NCBI GenBank assembly: GCA_016765335.1
Contig: JAESQE010000109.1
Coordinates: 4,245-9,599 of the forward strand
DNA from: Planctomycetaceae bacterium
GTDB lineage: Bacteria > Planctomycetota > Planctomycetia > Planctomycetales > Planctomycetaceae
DNA: 5,355 nt
Direction of reading: 5' to 3'
This document shows positions 5,345 to 5,355 of this stretch, piece by piece (the stretch's first letter is position 1; every line of letters begins with the position of its first letter). The position numbers and the translations under genes were made by a program. The notes beneath the pieces are model-generated. The model saw only the letters and a list, made by a program, of their open reading frames with translations, had not been told where the DNA came from and did no database searches.

Positions 5345-5355
5345 CGACACAGACA
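5345..5355 (+). repeat. Start of a third copy of the palindromic element, cut by the window edge
   Basis: CGACACAGACA is identical to the 11 bases at 3390-3400 that open copy 1. The predicted continuation, GGAATGTCTGTG or a variant, would lie just outside the window. It is oriented opposite to copy 2, making an inverted pair 23 bases apart. Confidence 0.5.

Overview
The window reads as a piece of a bacterial chromosome, most likely from the Planctomycetota (order Planctomycetales). That call is an inference from gene style and has not been tested by a search. It rests on four things: the N-terminus of a MacB/FtsX-type permease in a form common in planctomycetes, a LolA-like exported protein resembling the planctomycete family TIGR03009, a leucine-rich-repeat lipoprotein with the TDAGL signature, and a membrane-anchored ComEA-type helix-hairpin-helix protein. 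Intergenic regions are long and contain palindromes. There is no tRNA, rRNA, CRISPR array, transposase or phage gene.

Layout. Positions 1-1130 (minus strand) hold the first 376 codons of an ABC-transporter permease whose C-terminal part lies outside the window. Positions 1131-1529 are a non-coding gap. Its half next to the permease holds a short inverted repeat. Its other half (about 1371-1521) is packed with back-to-back hairpins that look like a dispersed palindromic element. Positions 1530-3187 (minus) are a probable two-gene unit, a LolA-like protein followed after 41 bases by an endonuclease/exonuclease/phosphatase (EEP) fold hydrolase. Positions 3188-3459 are a divergent intergenic region. 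Positions 3460-3891 and 4083-5222 (plus) encode the HhH protein and the LRR lipoprotein, separated by 191 bases.

Function. All five products are predicted to be in the membrane or exported. The window is therefore cell-envelope oriented, but nothing shows that the genes form one pathway. The HhH protein has no competence genes beside it.

The most unusual content is non-coding. A 23-base element, with core CAGACA-R-GAATGTCT, three variable bases and CTCCG, occurs once upstream of the HhH gene (3395-3417). It occurs again in opposite orientation downstream of the LRR gene (5299-5321). A third copy in the first orientation appears to begin at 5345 and is cut by the window edge. Inverted pairs of this kind resemble REP/BIME elements. 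I found no convincing evidence of a wholly new multi-gene system.
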